A stretch of DNA of 21,645 bases from Galactobacter sp. (GTDB lineage Bacteria; Actinomycetota; Actinomycetes; Actinomycetales; Micrococcaceae): positions 1 to 21,645 of the forward strand of contig NZ_JALAGT010000044.1 in NCBI RefSeq assembly GCF_022712295.1. Direction: 5' to 3'. A program made the translations under genes and the position numbers. Of this stretch, positions 1 to 6,853 are shown piece by piece (position 1 is the stretch's first letter; each line of letters begins with the position of its first letter). The notes beneath the pieces are model-generated. The model ran no database searches. It was not told the DNA's origin and was given only the letters and a program-made list of their open reading frames with translations.

Positions 1-726
1 GTCGGTGTAGATCTCACGGGCGCGGACCAGGTCCTGCACGTCACCGGAGGTGGAGAGCTTGTAGAGCTCAACGGTGGCCTGCGGGATGGCGTTCGGGTAA
101 CCGGCCACCCAGCCAACGGCGCCGTCGAGGCCCATCTCCAGGACGGTGTCGTCGGTGCCGATGAGCAGATCCATGTCGGGAGCGAGCTCCTTGATGGCGT
201 AGCTGCGGCGCACGTCGCCGGAGAACTCCTTGATGCCCACGACGCCGGCCTCGTTGTGGATGCGGGCCACGAGCTCGGGGTGCAGATCAACCTTGGTGTC
301 GATCGGGTTGTTGTAGGCCACGATCGGCAGGCCGGCCTTGGAGGCGCGGACGTAGTGGTCAACGACCTCGTCATCGTTGGCGCGGTAGGCGTTGGGGGGC
401 AGCAGCATGAGGGCCTGAGCGCCGGCCTCGGCAGCCTGCTCCGCCCACTTCTGGGTCTGGAGTCCGCCGTAGGCGCCTGCACCAGCCATGACGGTGAAGC
501 CCTCCGGGGAGGCCTCGACGGCGGTGGTGATGACGCGGGCGCGCTCCTCGTCCGTCAGGTTCTGGTACTCGCCCAGCGAGCCGTTGGGGGCCACGCCGTC
601 GCAGCCGTTCTCTGCCAGCCAGGCGACGTGCTCTGCGTAGGCGTCGAAGTCGATGGAGAGGTCATCGTTGAAGGGCAGCGCAGTGGCGACGAGTACGCCG
701 TGCCAGGGCTTCTTGGTCTCGGTCAT
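1..726 (-). CDS. DHDPS/N-acetylneuraminate lyase family aldolase or dehydratase, C-terminus cut by the window edge
   Basis: This class I Schiff-base TIM-barrel enzyme has 242 residues visible of the roughly 300 usual for the family. The family signatures are present: GSLGE at residues 49-53 (the carboxylate-binding loop, GTTGE in DapA), YNNP at 138-141 with catalytic Tyr138, and the Schiff-base lysine K166 in GIKEF. GAVGWVAGYPN near 202-212 matches the conserved late-barrel loop. The ATG at 726 follows GGAGG with a 5-nt spacer. No signal peptide is seen, so it is cytoplasmic. The family covers DapA, NanA, 2-keto-3-deoxy sugar acid dehydratases and the hydroxyproline-pathway deaminase HypD, and sequence motifs alone do not separate these. 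The two proline peptidases and the GH127 enzyme upstream make pyrroline-4-hydroxy-2-carboxylate deaminase or 2-keto-3-deoxy-L-arabonate dehydratase more likely than lysine biosynthesis. That choice is inference; the family is firm. Confidence 0.9.
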   Translation of the reverse strand, partial: MTETKKPWHGVLVATALPFNDDLSIDFDAYAEHVAWLAENGCDGVAPNGSLGEYQNLTDEERARVITTAVEASPEGFTVMAGAGAYGGLQTQKWAEQAAEAGAQALMLLPPNAYRANDDEVVDHYVRASKAGLPIVAYNNPIDTKVDLHPELVARIHNEAGVVGIKEFSGDVRRSYAIKELAPDMDLLIGTDDTVLEMGLDGAVGWVAGYPNAIPQATVELYKLSTSGDVQDLVRAREIYTD

Positions 727-766
727 GGGTTCCTCCGTGGGGGTGGAAGTAGCGGGTTCAAGAACT

Positions 767-820
767 ACGGTATGTGACATTGCACTGGCGCGCAAGCCCT
801 TCATTGCGCTGATATGTCAC
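767..820 (-). promoter_or_regulatory. Predicted promoter and operator-like half-sites ahead of the DHDPS-family gene
   Basis: On the minus strand TTGCGC (795-790) and TACCGT (772-767) lie 17 bp apart, which gives a start site about 33 nt before the ATG. The spacer holds the sequence that reads GTGACATTGCAC on the plus strand (774-785), and an inverted ATGTCAC sits at 814-820. The GTGACAT half-site and its neighbour TGCA resemble the element ahead of the GH127 and amino-acid transporter genes. The match to consensus is only moderate. Confidence 0.4.
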
Positions 821-933
821 GGGTCGTAACACATGGTCGGACAAGGAGCGGATCAGCTGTCTGCACCTCACCAACCGACTTCCCCAATGCCCTTCCACCG
901 ACTGCTTCCCCAAATGTCCCTCCCCCAACACAG

Positions 934-1000
934 CTTCAGCTCGATTTCTGACTTCAGCGCAGAACCACGATCTGGGCTGAAATCAGAAATCGAGCTGAAG
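934..1000. repeat. 25-bp inverted repeat with 17-nt loop
   Basis: The arms at 934-958 and 976-1000 are complementary at 24 of 25 positions. The loop is 959-975. Each arm begins and ends with CTTCAGC or its complement, so the arm also contains a short direct repeat. The element is more A+T-rich than its surroundings and has no T tract on either side, so it looks more like a dispersed palindromic (REP/MITE-like) element than a plain terminator. It lies between two minus-strand genes. Confidence 0.75.
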
Positions 1001-1030
1001 TTGAGCGCGGGCAGCTGCGTGCTCGGGCTC

Positions 1031-1070
1031 CGTGTGCAGGGAGGACTCCCGGGATCCCTCCCTGCACACG
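1031..1070 (-). terminator. Perfect 14-bp stem-loop after the aminopeptidase gene
   Basis: The arms 1031-1044 and 1057-1070 pair perfectly around a 12-nt loop. The stem begins 32 nt past the aminopeptidase stop codon, as expected of a terminator. No U tract follows, which is common for actinobacterial terminator hairpins, so the role is inferred from position and stem strength. Confidence 0.6.
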
Positions 1071-1102
1071 GGACAACGCACTCAGTGTCAACCTGTTTGG
1101 AG

Positions 1103-2548
1103 TCAGGCGTGCAGGTCAGCCATCCACGCCTCGATCCCGTCAGCGTCGATGGGCAGGTCCTTGGAGAGCACATCGGAACCGGTTTCGGTGATGAGGATGT
1201 CGTCCTCGAGGCGCACGCCGACACCGCGCAGCTCCGGCGGCACGGCCAGGTCGTTGGCGTGGAAGTACAGCCCGGGCTCCACGGTCTGCACAATGCCGGG
1301 GGCCAGGATTCCACCCTGGTAGGCCTCGTAGCTGGAATGGGCGCAATCGTGGACGTCCAGACCCAGGTGGTGCCCGATGCCGCAGACCAGCCATCGGCGA
1401 TGCTGCTGACCGTTCGGGGACAACGCCTCGTCCACCGAGACCGGCAGGATTCCCCAATCGTGCAGGCCGACGGCGAGCTCCTCCATGCAGGCTGCGAAGA
1501 AGTCGCCGAAGGAACGGCCAGGTTGCAGAGCGGCAAGACCGGCGCGGTGAGACTTCTCCACCAGGTCGTGCACCTGCCGCTGCGTCTCGGTGAAGCGGCC
1601 GGAGGCCGGGAAGGTTCGGGTGACATCCGCCGTGTAGAGCGAGTCCACCTCGATCCCCATGTCCAGGAGCAGTAGCTCGTCCGGAAGCACCGGTCCGTCC
1701 GTGCGCACCCAGTGCAGGGTCGGGGCGTGCGGCCCCGACCCGACGATGGTGGCGTAGCCCGGGGCGTTACCGTAGGTCCGCGCGGCGCGGTCGAAGGTGC
1801 CCTGCAACCACCGCTCGCCGCCCTCCCTCATGGCCTGCGGGATCTCGGCCACCGTCTGTTTGAACCCACGCACGGTGGCATCCACGGCCCGCCGCAGCTG
1901 GGTGATCTCCCAGTCGTCCTTGATCATGCGCAGCTCAGAGAGCACCCTGACCAGTTCCACGTCCGTGCGGTAACCAGCAAGCTGGGCGGGACGCGCGGAG
2001 TGACCGGCCACCAGCGGGTTGGACAGCTTTTCCAGGGCGGGGGCCAGCTCGTCCAAGTCGCGGACCCGGATGTCCAGTGCTCGCTGCCAGTCCTCCAGCG
2101 CGGGTTCCGCTCCGATCCACAGTTGGCCGCGGGCCGCATTGGAGAAGAACCCGGCCTCTCCCGGGCCGAACGGGGCGGGCAGATACAGGGTCGCCTCAGC
2201 CGCCGTCAGCACCAGCACCGCGTCCTGAGCCGAGCACCCGGTCAGCCACATGAAGTCGCTGTCCGGGCGGAAGTCGTAGTCGCAGTCGTTGATCCGCACG
2301 GGCGCATGGCCACTCGCGACAACGATGGCCCGGCCGGGCAGTGCCTCCAACAGTCGACGACGGTGGTCGGCTGCCGCCTCGGCCTGCCCGGCCGCCAGCT
2401 TGGGGGTCCGGTCCAGCTCCCCCCAATCCCGCCCGATGAAGTCCGTGAAGCCCTCCGCGCCGACCAGGCGCGGCATCCGCGGGTCCTCGTCCTTACCCCG
2501 CGGCATGGAAGTGGCCTGAGGTTGAGTACGGTTATCGGTCTGGGTCAT
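1103..2548 (-). CDS. pepP: Xaa-Pro aminopeptidase (M24B metallopeptidase)
   Basis: This enzyme removes the N-terminal residue from peptides with proline at position 2. The protein has 481 residues: an aminopeptidase-P N-terminal domain at about 30-190 and a pita-bread M24 domain at about 210-475. All five dimetal ligands are visible: D296 (LLLDMG), D308 (TADVTRTFP), H393 (GIGHHLGLDVHD), E424 (TVEPGLYF) and E448 (VRLEDD). I chose the ATG at 2548 because AGAGG lies about 5 nt before it. In-frame ATGs upstream at 2581 and 2692 lack a ribosome binding site and add low-complexity sequence. It has no signal peptide, so it acts in the cytoplasm. It lies 164 nt downstream of a proline iminopeptidase on the same strand, so the pair can strip Xaa-Pro and then Pro from imported peptides. 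The gene symbol is by family. Confidence 0.93.
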   Translation of the reverse strand: MTQTDNRTQPQATSMPRGKDEDPRMPRLVGAEGFTDFIGRDWGELDRTPKLAAGQAEAAADHRRRLLEALPGRAIVVASGHAPVRINDCDYDFRPDSDFMWLTGCSAQDAVLVLTAAEATLYLPAPFGPGEAGFFSNAARGQLWIGAEPALEDWQRALDIRVRDLDELAPALEKLSNPLVAGHSARPAQLAGYRTDVELVRVLSELRMIKDDWEITQLRRAVDATVRGFKQTVAEIPQAMREGGERWLQGTFDRAARTYGNAPGYATIVGSGPHAPTLHWVRTDGPVLPDELLLLDMGIEVDSLYTADVTRTFPASGRFTETQRQVHDLVEKSHRAGLAALQPGRSFGDFFAACMEELAVGLHDWGILPVSVDEALSPNGQQHRRWLVCGIGHHLGLDVHDCAHSSYEAYQGGILAPGIVQTVEPGLYFHANDLAVPPELRGVGVRLEDDILITETGSDVLSKDLPIDADGIEAWMADLHA

Positions 2549-2623
2549 GTCTGCCTCTTCGTCTCGTCTGCTGTTCTTCATCAAGTTCTGTTCGTCGTCA
2601 AGGCCCGACGGCGGGCCCGCGCG

Positions 2624-2642
2624 CCACGTGGCCTGCACGTGC
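2624..2642. promoter_or_regulatory. Two CACGTG palindromes one helical turn apart, upstream of the Xaa-Pro aminopeptidase
   Basis: CCACGTGG (2624-2631) and GCACGTGC (2635-2642) are both perfect 8-bp palindromes, with centres 11 bp apart on the same DNA face. They lie 76-94 bp before the aminopeptidase start in a short intergenic gap. This could be a tandem operator. In G+C-rich DNA the evidence is modest. Confidence 0.3.
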
Positions 2643-2669
2643 GGTGCCGGCGCCGAAGGCGCCCGGACC
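2643..2669 (-). terminator. GC-rich stem-loop after the proline iminopeptidase gene
   Basis: GGCGCC, a GAA loop and GGCGCC form a perfect 6-bp hairpin at 2649-2663. It extends outward, with bulges, by CC/GG and GGT/ACC to 2643-2669. It begins 43 nt past the iminopeptidase stop codon. No U tract follows, so termination may be partial or absent. Confidence 0.4.
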
Positions 2670-2712
2670 GGCGTTGCCGGGGCCGCCGCCATCGGGCTTG
2701 GGGCACGTCGGG

Positions 2713-3999
2713 TCAGGCCAGTGGGCCGCCGACCCCGTCCACCAGCTCCAGCAAGCGCGGGAACACCTTTCCGGATCCGACGCCGTCATGCTCGAACTCG
2801 TTGGTGACCCACGCCTGTGTGTTGCCCACAGCCGCGGCGGTATCCAGCTGCAGGCCGGAGTCCACGTACATGTCGTCGTAGTAGACGGCAGCGGCCACGG
2901 GAACCTCGTTGGAGGCCAATACCTCGAGGTCATAGAGCGCGGACCAGTTCTGACGCTGGGCCAGGAGCTCCACCGCGCCCGCAAAAGGCTTGAGATTGCG
3001 GATCTCCTGGAACATCAAGGGGTAGATCATCTCGCCGGTCATCATCAGTGGGCGGGCGCCCTCGGAGAAGTCTGCGTGCTTCTCTCGTTCCGCCTGAGCC
3101 GCCCACGCGGTGGGCCCGTTGTCGCCGTGGCCGTAGATGGACTCCTGCATGGCCGCGAAGAGGGGGTTGTCCGCGTAGGAGCTCAGCTGCTGAACCTGCT
3201 GCAGGAAGCTGTCCGTGAATTCGTCCCCGACGAAGGCCTCGTCCACAAGATTGTGCAGGCGCTCGAAGCCGGGCTTCATCCCGTAGTCGATCCCCAACGA
3301 CTGGAAACGACGCACGGTGAGACGGTCACCATCAGGCAGCCGCACGTCCTCCGCCGCGAGCTTGTCGGCGATCGTGGACAGCGTGGCGACGTGGTGCGGG
3401 TAGCGCTCGTAAAACAGAGCGTTCTTGGCCCGGGTGCGGGGGTAGGTCCGGCGGTAGACCTCCGATGCGTCGGGCCAGATGGAGGCCAGGCCACCAGTGA
3501 CGTAACAGGAGGCAAGGGCCTCCGGTGCCTGCGAGAGATAAGTCAGCGTCAGGAAGCCGCCATAGCTCTGGCCCAGAGTGGACCACTTCTTGCCGTCGAA
3601 CTCGCGGGTCCGGACCGCCTCGGCGTCCTTCACGATCGAGTCCGCGCGGAAGCAGGCAAGGAAGTCCGCCCGTGCCTCATCGTCCGGCAGTGAGTCCAGG
3701 GTGGACCCCTGGATCCTGCTGGATCGGCCGGTGCCGCGCTGGTCAAGCAGGATCACACGGAAACGCTTGAGAGCATCGCCGATCCATCCGTCCGCCGCCA
3801 CAGGACGCGGCCCCTTGCCGCCGGGTCCGCCCTGAAGGTACGTGAGCAACGGGAGGTCCTCATTGCGGCGCAGCGGGTCAACCAGTTCCCTGGCGAAGAT
3901 GGTGATGGACCCCGGTAGGGTGCCCGACCAGTCCAAGGGCACCGAGATCTCGTGATCACGCACCCACATCCCGGGGATGACGTACTCGTTGACGATCAA
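2713..3999 (-). CDS. pip: Proline iminopeptidase / prolyl aminopeptidase (S33 alpha/beta hydrolase)
   Basis: The enzyme releases N-terminal proline, and in some members hydroxyproline, from peptides. Family marks are QGGPGG at residues 56-61 (oxyanion region), DQRGTGRS at 86-93, and the nucleophile S145 in GQSYGG. D376 (YYDDMYVD) and H404 (FEHDG) near the C-terminus are the probable rest of the triad. At 428 residues it fits the long Aeromonas-type prolyl aminopeptidases (about 425) rather than the 310-residue type. I place the start at the TTG at 3999, 6 nt after AAGGAG. The GTG at 4002 is only 3 nt from that site, and the frame upstream to 4092 reads like non-coding sequence. No signal peptide is seen. 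It sits between the peptide transporter and the Xaa-Pro aminopeptidase, which points to use on imported peptides. Confidence 0.9.
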   Translation of the reverse strand: MIVNEYVIPGMWVRDHEISVPLDWSGTLPGSITIFARELVDPLRRNEDLPLLTYLQGGPGGKGPRPVAADGWIGDALKRFRVILLDQRGTGRSSRIQGSTLDSLPDDEARADFLACFRADSIVKDAEAVRTREFDGKKWSTLGQSYGGFLTLTYLSQAPEALASCYVTGGLASIWPDASEVYRRTYPRTRAKNALFYERYPHHVATLSTIADKLAAEDVRLPDGDRLTVRRFQSLGIDYGMKPGFERLHNLVDEAFVGDEFTDSFLQQVQQLSSYADNPLFAAMQESIYGHGDNGPTAWAAQAEREKHADFSEGARPLMMTGEMIYPLMFQEIRNLKPFAGAVELLAQRQNWSALYDLEVLASNEVPVAAAVYYDDMYVDSGLQLDTAAAVGNTQAWVTNEFEHDGVGSGKVFPRLLELVDGVGGPLA

Positions 4000-4096
4000 C
4001 ACACACTCCTTCTTTGACTTCTTGTGGCATATCCGCGGCTTGCGGCATCGATTCTGTTCTTCGGCTACGTGGCTCAGCATCACTGAACACACGGCA

Positions 4097-4143
4097 GGGG
4101 AGGGCCACTCGGAGGTCGATCCGACCCCGTGGTGCCCCTCCCC
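4097..4143 (-). terminator. Branched stem-loop after the peptide transporter operon
   Basis: GGGGAGGG (4097-4104) pairs with CCCTCCCC (4136-4143), and CCAC/GTGG continues the stem past a 3-nt bulge. A second small hairpin, GGTCG/CGACC, sits inside at 4114-4126. It starts 10 nt past the stop of the last transporter gene and probably separates the transporter from the peptidase genes. No U tract is seen. Confidence 0.5.
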
Positions 4144-4152
4144 CGCAGTCAG

Positions 4153-5016
4153 TCAGGACTCGTCGGTGGCAGCGGCCAGCGGATGCTGTTGCATGTACCG
4201 CTGACGACGCTCCTCCCATTCTGGATCAATCTTCGGCACCGCGGCGATCAGCTTCTGCGTGTACGCATCCTGCGGAGCATCGAAGATCTGGTCACGCGGA
4301 CCGGCCTCCTTCACCTGCCCACGCTGCATCACCACCACGTCATCCGCGATCTGACGCACCACGGCCAGGTCGTGGGCAATGAACACATAGCTCAACCCCA
4401 GATCCTGTTTGAGTTCCTTGAGCAGGTTGATGACCCTGGCCTGCACCGACACGTCGAGCGCAGACACCGCTTCATCGCACACCACGACCTTGGGTTTCAG
4501 AGCCAGTGCACGGGCAATACCGATGCGCTGCGCCTGACCACCCGAGAACTGGCGCGGGTAACGCTGAGAGGCATTGGGGTCCAAGCCGACCCGCTCCATG
4601 AGTTCCTTCACCATGGTGCTGCGCCCCTTGGGCGGCTTCACCCCCTGATAGTCCAATGGGGCCATGATGATCCGCTCCACTGTGTGGCGTGGATTCAGTG
4701 ACGAATACGGGTCCTGGAATACCACCTGGATGGTCTGGCGAACCTTGTGCAGGTCGGCACCTTCAACACGGGTGATGTCCTTCCCTTCCAACTCCACCGA
4801 GCCGGAGGAGATGTCAAGCAATCGTGCCATCATGCGCGCGGTCGTGGACTTGCCCGAGCCCGACTCCCCCACGATGGCCAAGGTGCCACCGGCGGGGACG
4901 TCGAAGGACACGTTGTCCACCGCTCGGAAGACCGACTTCCTGGAGAAGAAGCGCCCCTCCTCACGGACGGGGAAATCCTTGGTCAGGTCCCTGACCTTCA
5001 TGATCGAGTCACTCAT
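4153..5016 (-). CDS. dppF: Peptide ABC transporter, ATP-binding protein (DppF/OppF type)
   Basis: This is one of two nucleotide-binding subunits that energise the peptide importer on the inner face of the membrane. Walker A is GESGSGKST at residues 50-58. The Q-loop segment VVFQDPYSSLNPRHTV, the signature FSGGQ and the Walker B sequence VVVCDEAVSALD follow. DEAVSALDVSVQ is typical of the OppF/DppF side, and the C-terminal tail after the H-loop is that of peptide transporters. It has 287 residues. The ATG overlaps the stop of the upstream ATPase gene by 4 nt (ATGA), and GGAGGAG precedes it. It is the last gene of the transporter operon; a likely terminator follows. Confidence 0.94.
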   Translation of the reverse strand: MSDSIMKVRDLTKDFPVREEGRFFSRKSVFRAVDNVSFDVPAGGTLAIVGESGSGKSTTARMMARLLDISSGSVELEGKDITRVEGADLHKVRQTIQVVFQDPYSSLNPRHTVERIIMAPLDYQGVKPPKGRSTMVKELMERVGLDPNASQRYPRQFSGGQAQRIGIARALALKPKVVVCDEAVSALDVSVQARVINLLKELKQDLGLSYVFIAHDLAVVRQIADDVVVMQRGQVKEAGPRDQIFDAPQDAYTQKLIAAVPKIDPEWEERRQRYMQQHPLAAATDES

Positions 5017-5861
5017 GATCGGTGCTCCTCCCCGGTCTCCTTCATGACCGCATCGGGATCGTCGGTGATGCGGGGCAGCGCGTCCAACAGCGCCCTGGTG
5101 TAGGAGTCCTTCGGTTGGGTGAAGATCTCCTCGGTGGTGCCGCGCTCCCTCGTGACGCCGTGGCGCATGACGAGGACCTCGTCCGCGACCTCTGAGACCA
5201 CCGCCAGGTCATGGGTGATGAAGACCATCCCCATACCGTTCTCCTTCTGCAGCCCCGAGAGCAACCCCAGGATCTGGGCCTGCACCGTGACGTCCAGGGC
5301 GGTGGTCGGTTCGTCACAGATCAGCAGTTCCGGCTCAAGGCAGATGGCCATGGCAATCATGATGCGCTGGCGCATACCTCCGGAGAACTGGTCCGGGTAA
5401 TGGTTGTAGCGCCGTTCCGGGTCCGGGATGCCGACCCTGTCCAGGGCCGCGATCACGATCTTCTTGGCAGCCTGTTTGGACACCTTGCGGTGTGACCGGT
5501 AGGCCTCCGCGATCTGTAGTCCCACCGTGTAGAACGGGTTCAGTGAGGACAGTGGGTCCTGGAAGACCATCGCCATCCTGTCCCCACGGATGGGGCGCAT
5601 GGCGCGGTCGCTGAGGCCCAGCAGCTCCTTGCCCTTGAGCTTGGCGCTACCCACTGCACGTCCGCCACCGGGCAGCAGTCCCATGATGGCCAAGGAGGTC
5701 ATGGACTTACCCGAACCGGATTCGCCGACGATGCCGACGGTGCGGCCGGCTTCCACTGTGAAACTGGAATCGTCCACCACGGTGGACGTTCCGCGCGAGG
5801 TCGGGAACGAGACGCTCAGGTGCTCCACCTCCAGCACCGTATCTGAACTGACGCTGGTCAT
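5013..5861 (-). CDS. dppD: Peptide ABC transporter, ATP-binding protein (DppD/OppD type)
   Basis: This is the second nucleotide-binding subunit of the peptide importer, 282 residues. Walker A is GESGSGKS at 46-53, followed by MVFQDPLSSLNPFYTVG, the signature FSGGMRQR and the Walker B sequence LLICDEPTTALD. An oligopeptide-type C-terminal region follows (YTRALLDALPRI). The frame stays open far upstream inside the permease gene, but that part is an overlap artefact: the ATG at 5861 forms a 4-nt ATGA overlap with the permease stop and has GAGGGTGA upstream. It pairs with the following ATPase to form the asymmetric ATPase dimer usual in Dpp/Opp systems. Confidence 0.94.
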   Translation of the reverse strand: MTSVSSDTVLEVEHLSVSFPTSRGTSTVVDDSSFTVEAGRTVGIVGESGSGKSMTSLAIMGLLPGGGRAVGSAKLKGKELLGLSDRAMRPIRGDRMAMVFQDPLSSLNPFYTVGLQIAEAYRSHRKVSKQAAKKIVIAALDRVGIPDPERRYNHYPDQFSGGMRQRIMIAMAICLEPELLICDEPTTALDVTVQAQILGLLSGLQKENGMGMVFITHDLAVVSEVADEVLVMRHGVTRERGTTEEIFTQPKDSYTRALLDALPRITDDPDAVMKETGEEHRS

Positions 5862-6853
5862 GACGACTTCACCCTCACTCTCGGGTCCAGGTACCGGTAA
5901 CCGATGTCCACCAGGATGTTGGCGATGACCACGAAGGCGGCCGCCAACAACGTCACGGCCATGATGACCGGCTGATCGTTCTTGGTGATGGAATCGGAGG
6001 TCAGCTTGCCGATGCCGTTGAGTCCGAACACGGTCTCCGTGATCAGCGCGCCGCCCAGCAGTGCTGCGAAGTCCATGCCGAACATGGTGGTCACAGGAGT
6101 CAGCGCGGGCCGCAGTGCGTGCCGGCCCACCACGAGTGAGGGCTTCAGGCCCTTGGCCCTCGCCGTACGCATGAAGTTCTGGTTCAACGTGTCGATGACG
6201 TTGGTCCTGGTCAGGCGCGTGTAGATGGCCATGTACTGGAAGGCCAGCACCATCCATGGCATCAGGTACGCCGCGAACCAGCGTCCAGGATTCTCGCTGA
6301 ACGGCACGGCCTGCGGGAACGGGAGGATCTGTAGTTGCACCACCAGGATGTACTGCAGCAGCAGAGCCACGAAGTAGTTGGGGAGGCTGATGCCGCCCAG
6401 TGCGATGGCGTTGAAGAACTTGTCCCAGAACTTGCCGCGCTGGAACGCCGAGATCACACCACCCATGACACCGCCGAGCAGCCACAGCACGGCCGCACCA
6501 ACGGCCACGGTAGCGGTGACCGGAAGGCGGTCCACAACCATGTCCATGACGGACTCGTTGGTCTGGAAGCTGTAACCCAGGCAGGGAGCGGAGCAATGGA
6601 TGGCTTGCGATCCGGACCCGTAGTCCCGGCCCACGAACAGTCCCGAGAAGAACTCCCAGTACTGCTTCCACAGTGGCTGATCCAATCCCAACTGATCACG
6701 GATCTGGTCGATCCGCTCGGGGTTACAGGTCTTACCGCAGATCTGCAGCGCGGGGTCCGGGGACAGGGCGAAGAAGATCACGTATGTGAAGACGCTGACC
6801 AGGAACAGGACGATGACGGCGGCACCGCAACGCTTCAGGATGTAGCCGAGCAT
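5858..6853 (-). CDS. dppB: Peptide ABC transporter permease (DppB/OppB type)
   Basis: This membrane subunit has 331 residues. It starts MLGYILKRCGAAVIVLFLVSVFTYVIFF, the usual N-terminal helix of DppB proteins, and has about six membrane segments. The cytoplasmic coupling (EAA-like) loop is at TARAKGLKPSLVVGRHALRPAL. An extracytoplasmic stretch between helices 1 and 2 carries four cysteines (ICGKTCN and CSAPC), a possible pair of disulfides; the DsbA-like gene nearby is therefore of mild interest. A very strong ribosome binding site, AAGGAGGTG, precedes the ATG. The start overlaps the stop of the upstream permease by 1 nt (TGATG). Confidence 0.93.
   Translation of the reverse strand: MLGYILKRCGAAVIVLFLVSVFTYVIFFALSPDPALQICGKTCNPERIDQIRDQLGLDQPLWKQYWEFFSGLFVGRDYGSGSQAIHCSAPCLGYSFQTNESVMDMVVDRLPVTATVAVGAAVLWLLGGVMGGVISAFQRGKFWDKFFNAIALGGISLPNYFVALLLQYILVVQLQILPFPQAVPFSENPGRWFAAYLMPWMVLAFQYMAIYTRLTRTNVIDTLNQNFMRTARAKGLKPSLVVGRHALRPALTPVTTMFGMDFAALLGGALITETVFGLNGIGKLTSDSITKNDQPVIMAVTLLAAAFVVIANILVDIGYRYLDPRVRVKSS

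Larger units (their letters stand above)
727..1102. other. 376-bp gene-free interval with promoter and two hairpins
   Basis: No convincing coding sequence is seen on either strand. The long plus-strand frame that crosses the interval is the antisense shadow of the aminopeptidase gene. It holds the predicted promoter of the DHDPS-family gene, a 25-bp imperfect inverted repeat and a perfect 14-bp hairpin, which are listed separately. The stretch 830-930 contains nothing I recognise. Confidence 0.6.

Noticed and set aside
833..1675. Plus-strand frame of 280 codons
   Set aside because: It runs antisense to the Xaa-Pro aminopeptidase and through both hairpins; its translation shows no family features and it has no ribosome binding site.
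1712..3693. Long plus-strand frames of 389 and 349 codons
   Set aside because: They mirror the two peptidase genes, whose catalytic motifs on the minus strand are intact. Open antisense frames are expected in DNA this rich in G+C.
5862..6671. N-terminal extension of the second peptide ATPase frame
   Set aside because: The extra sequence is the permease gene read in another frame; the ATGA overlap and the family N-terminus set the start at 5861.
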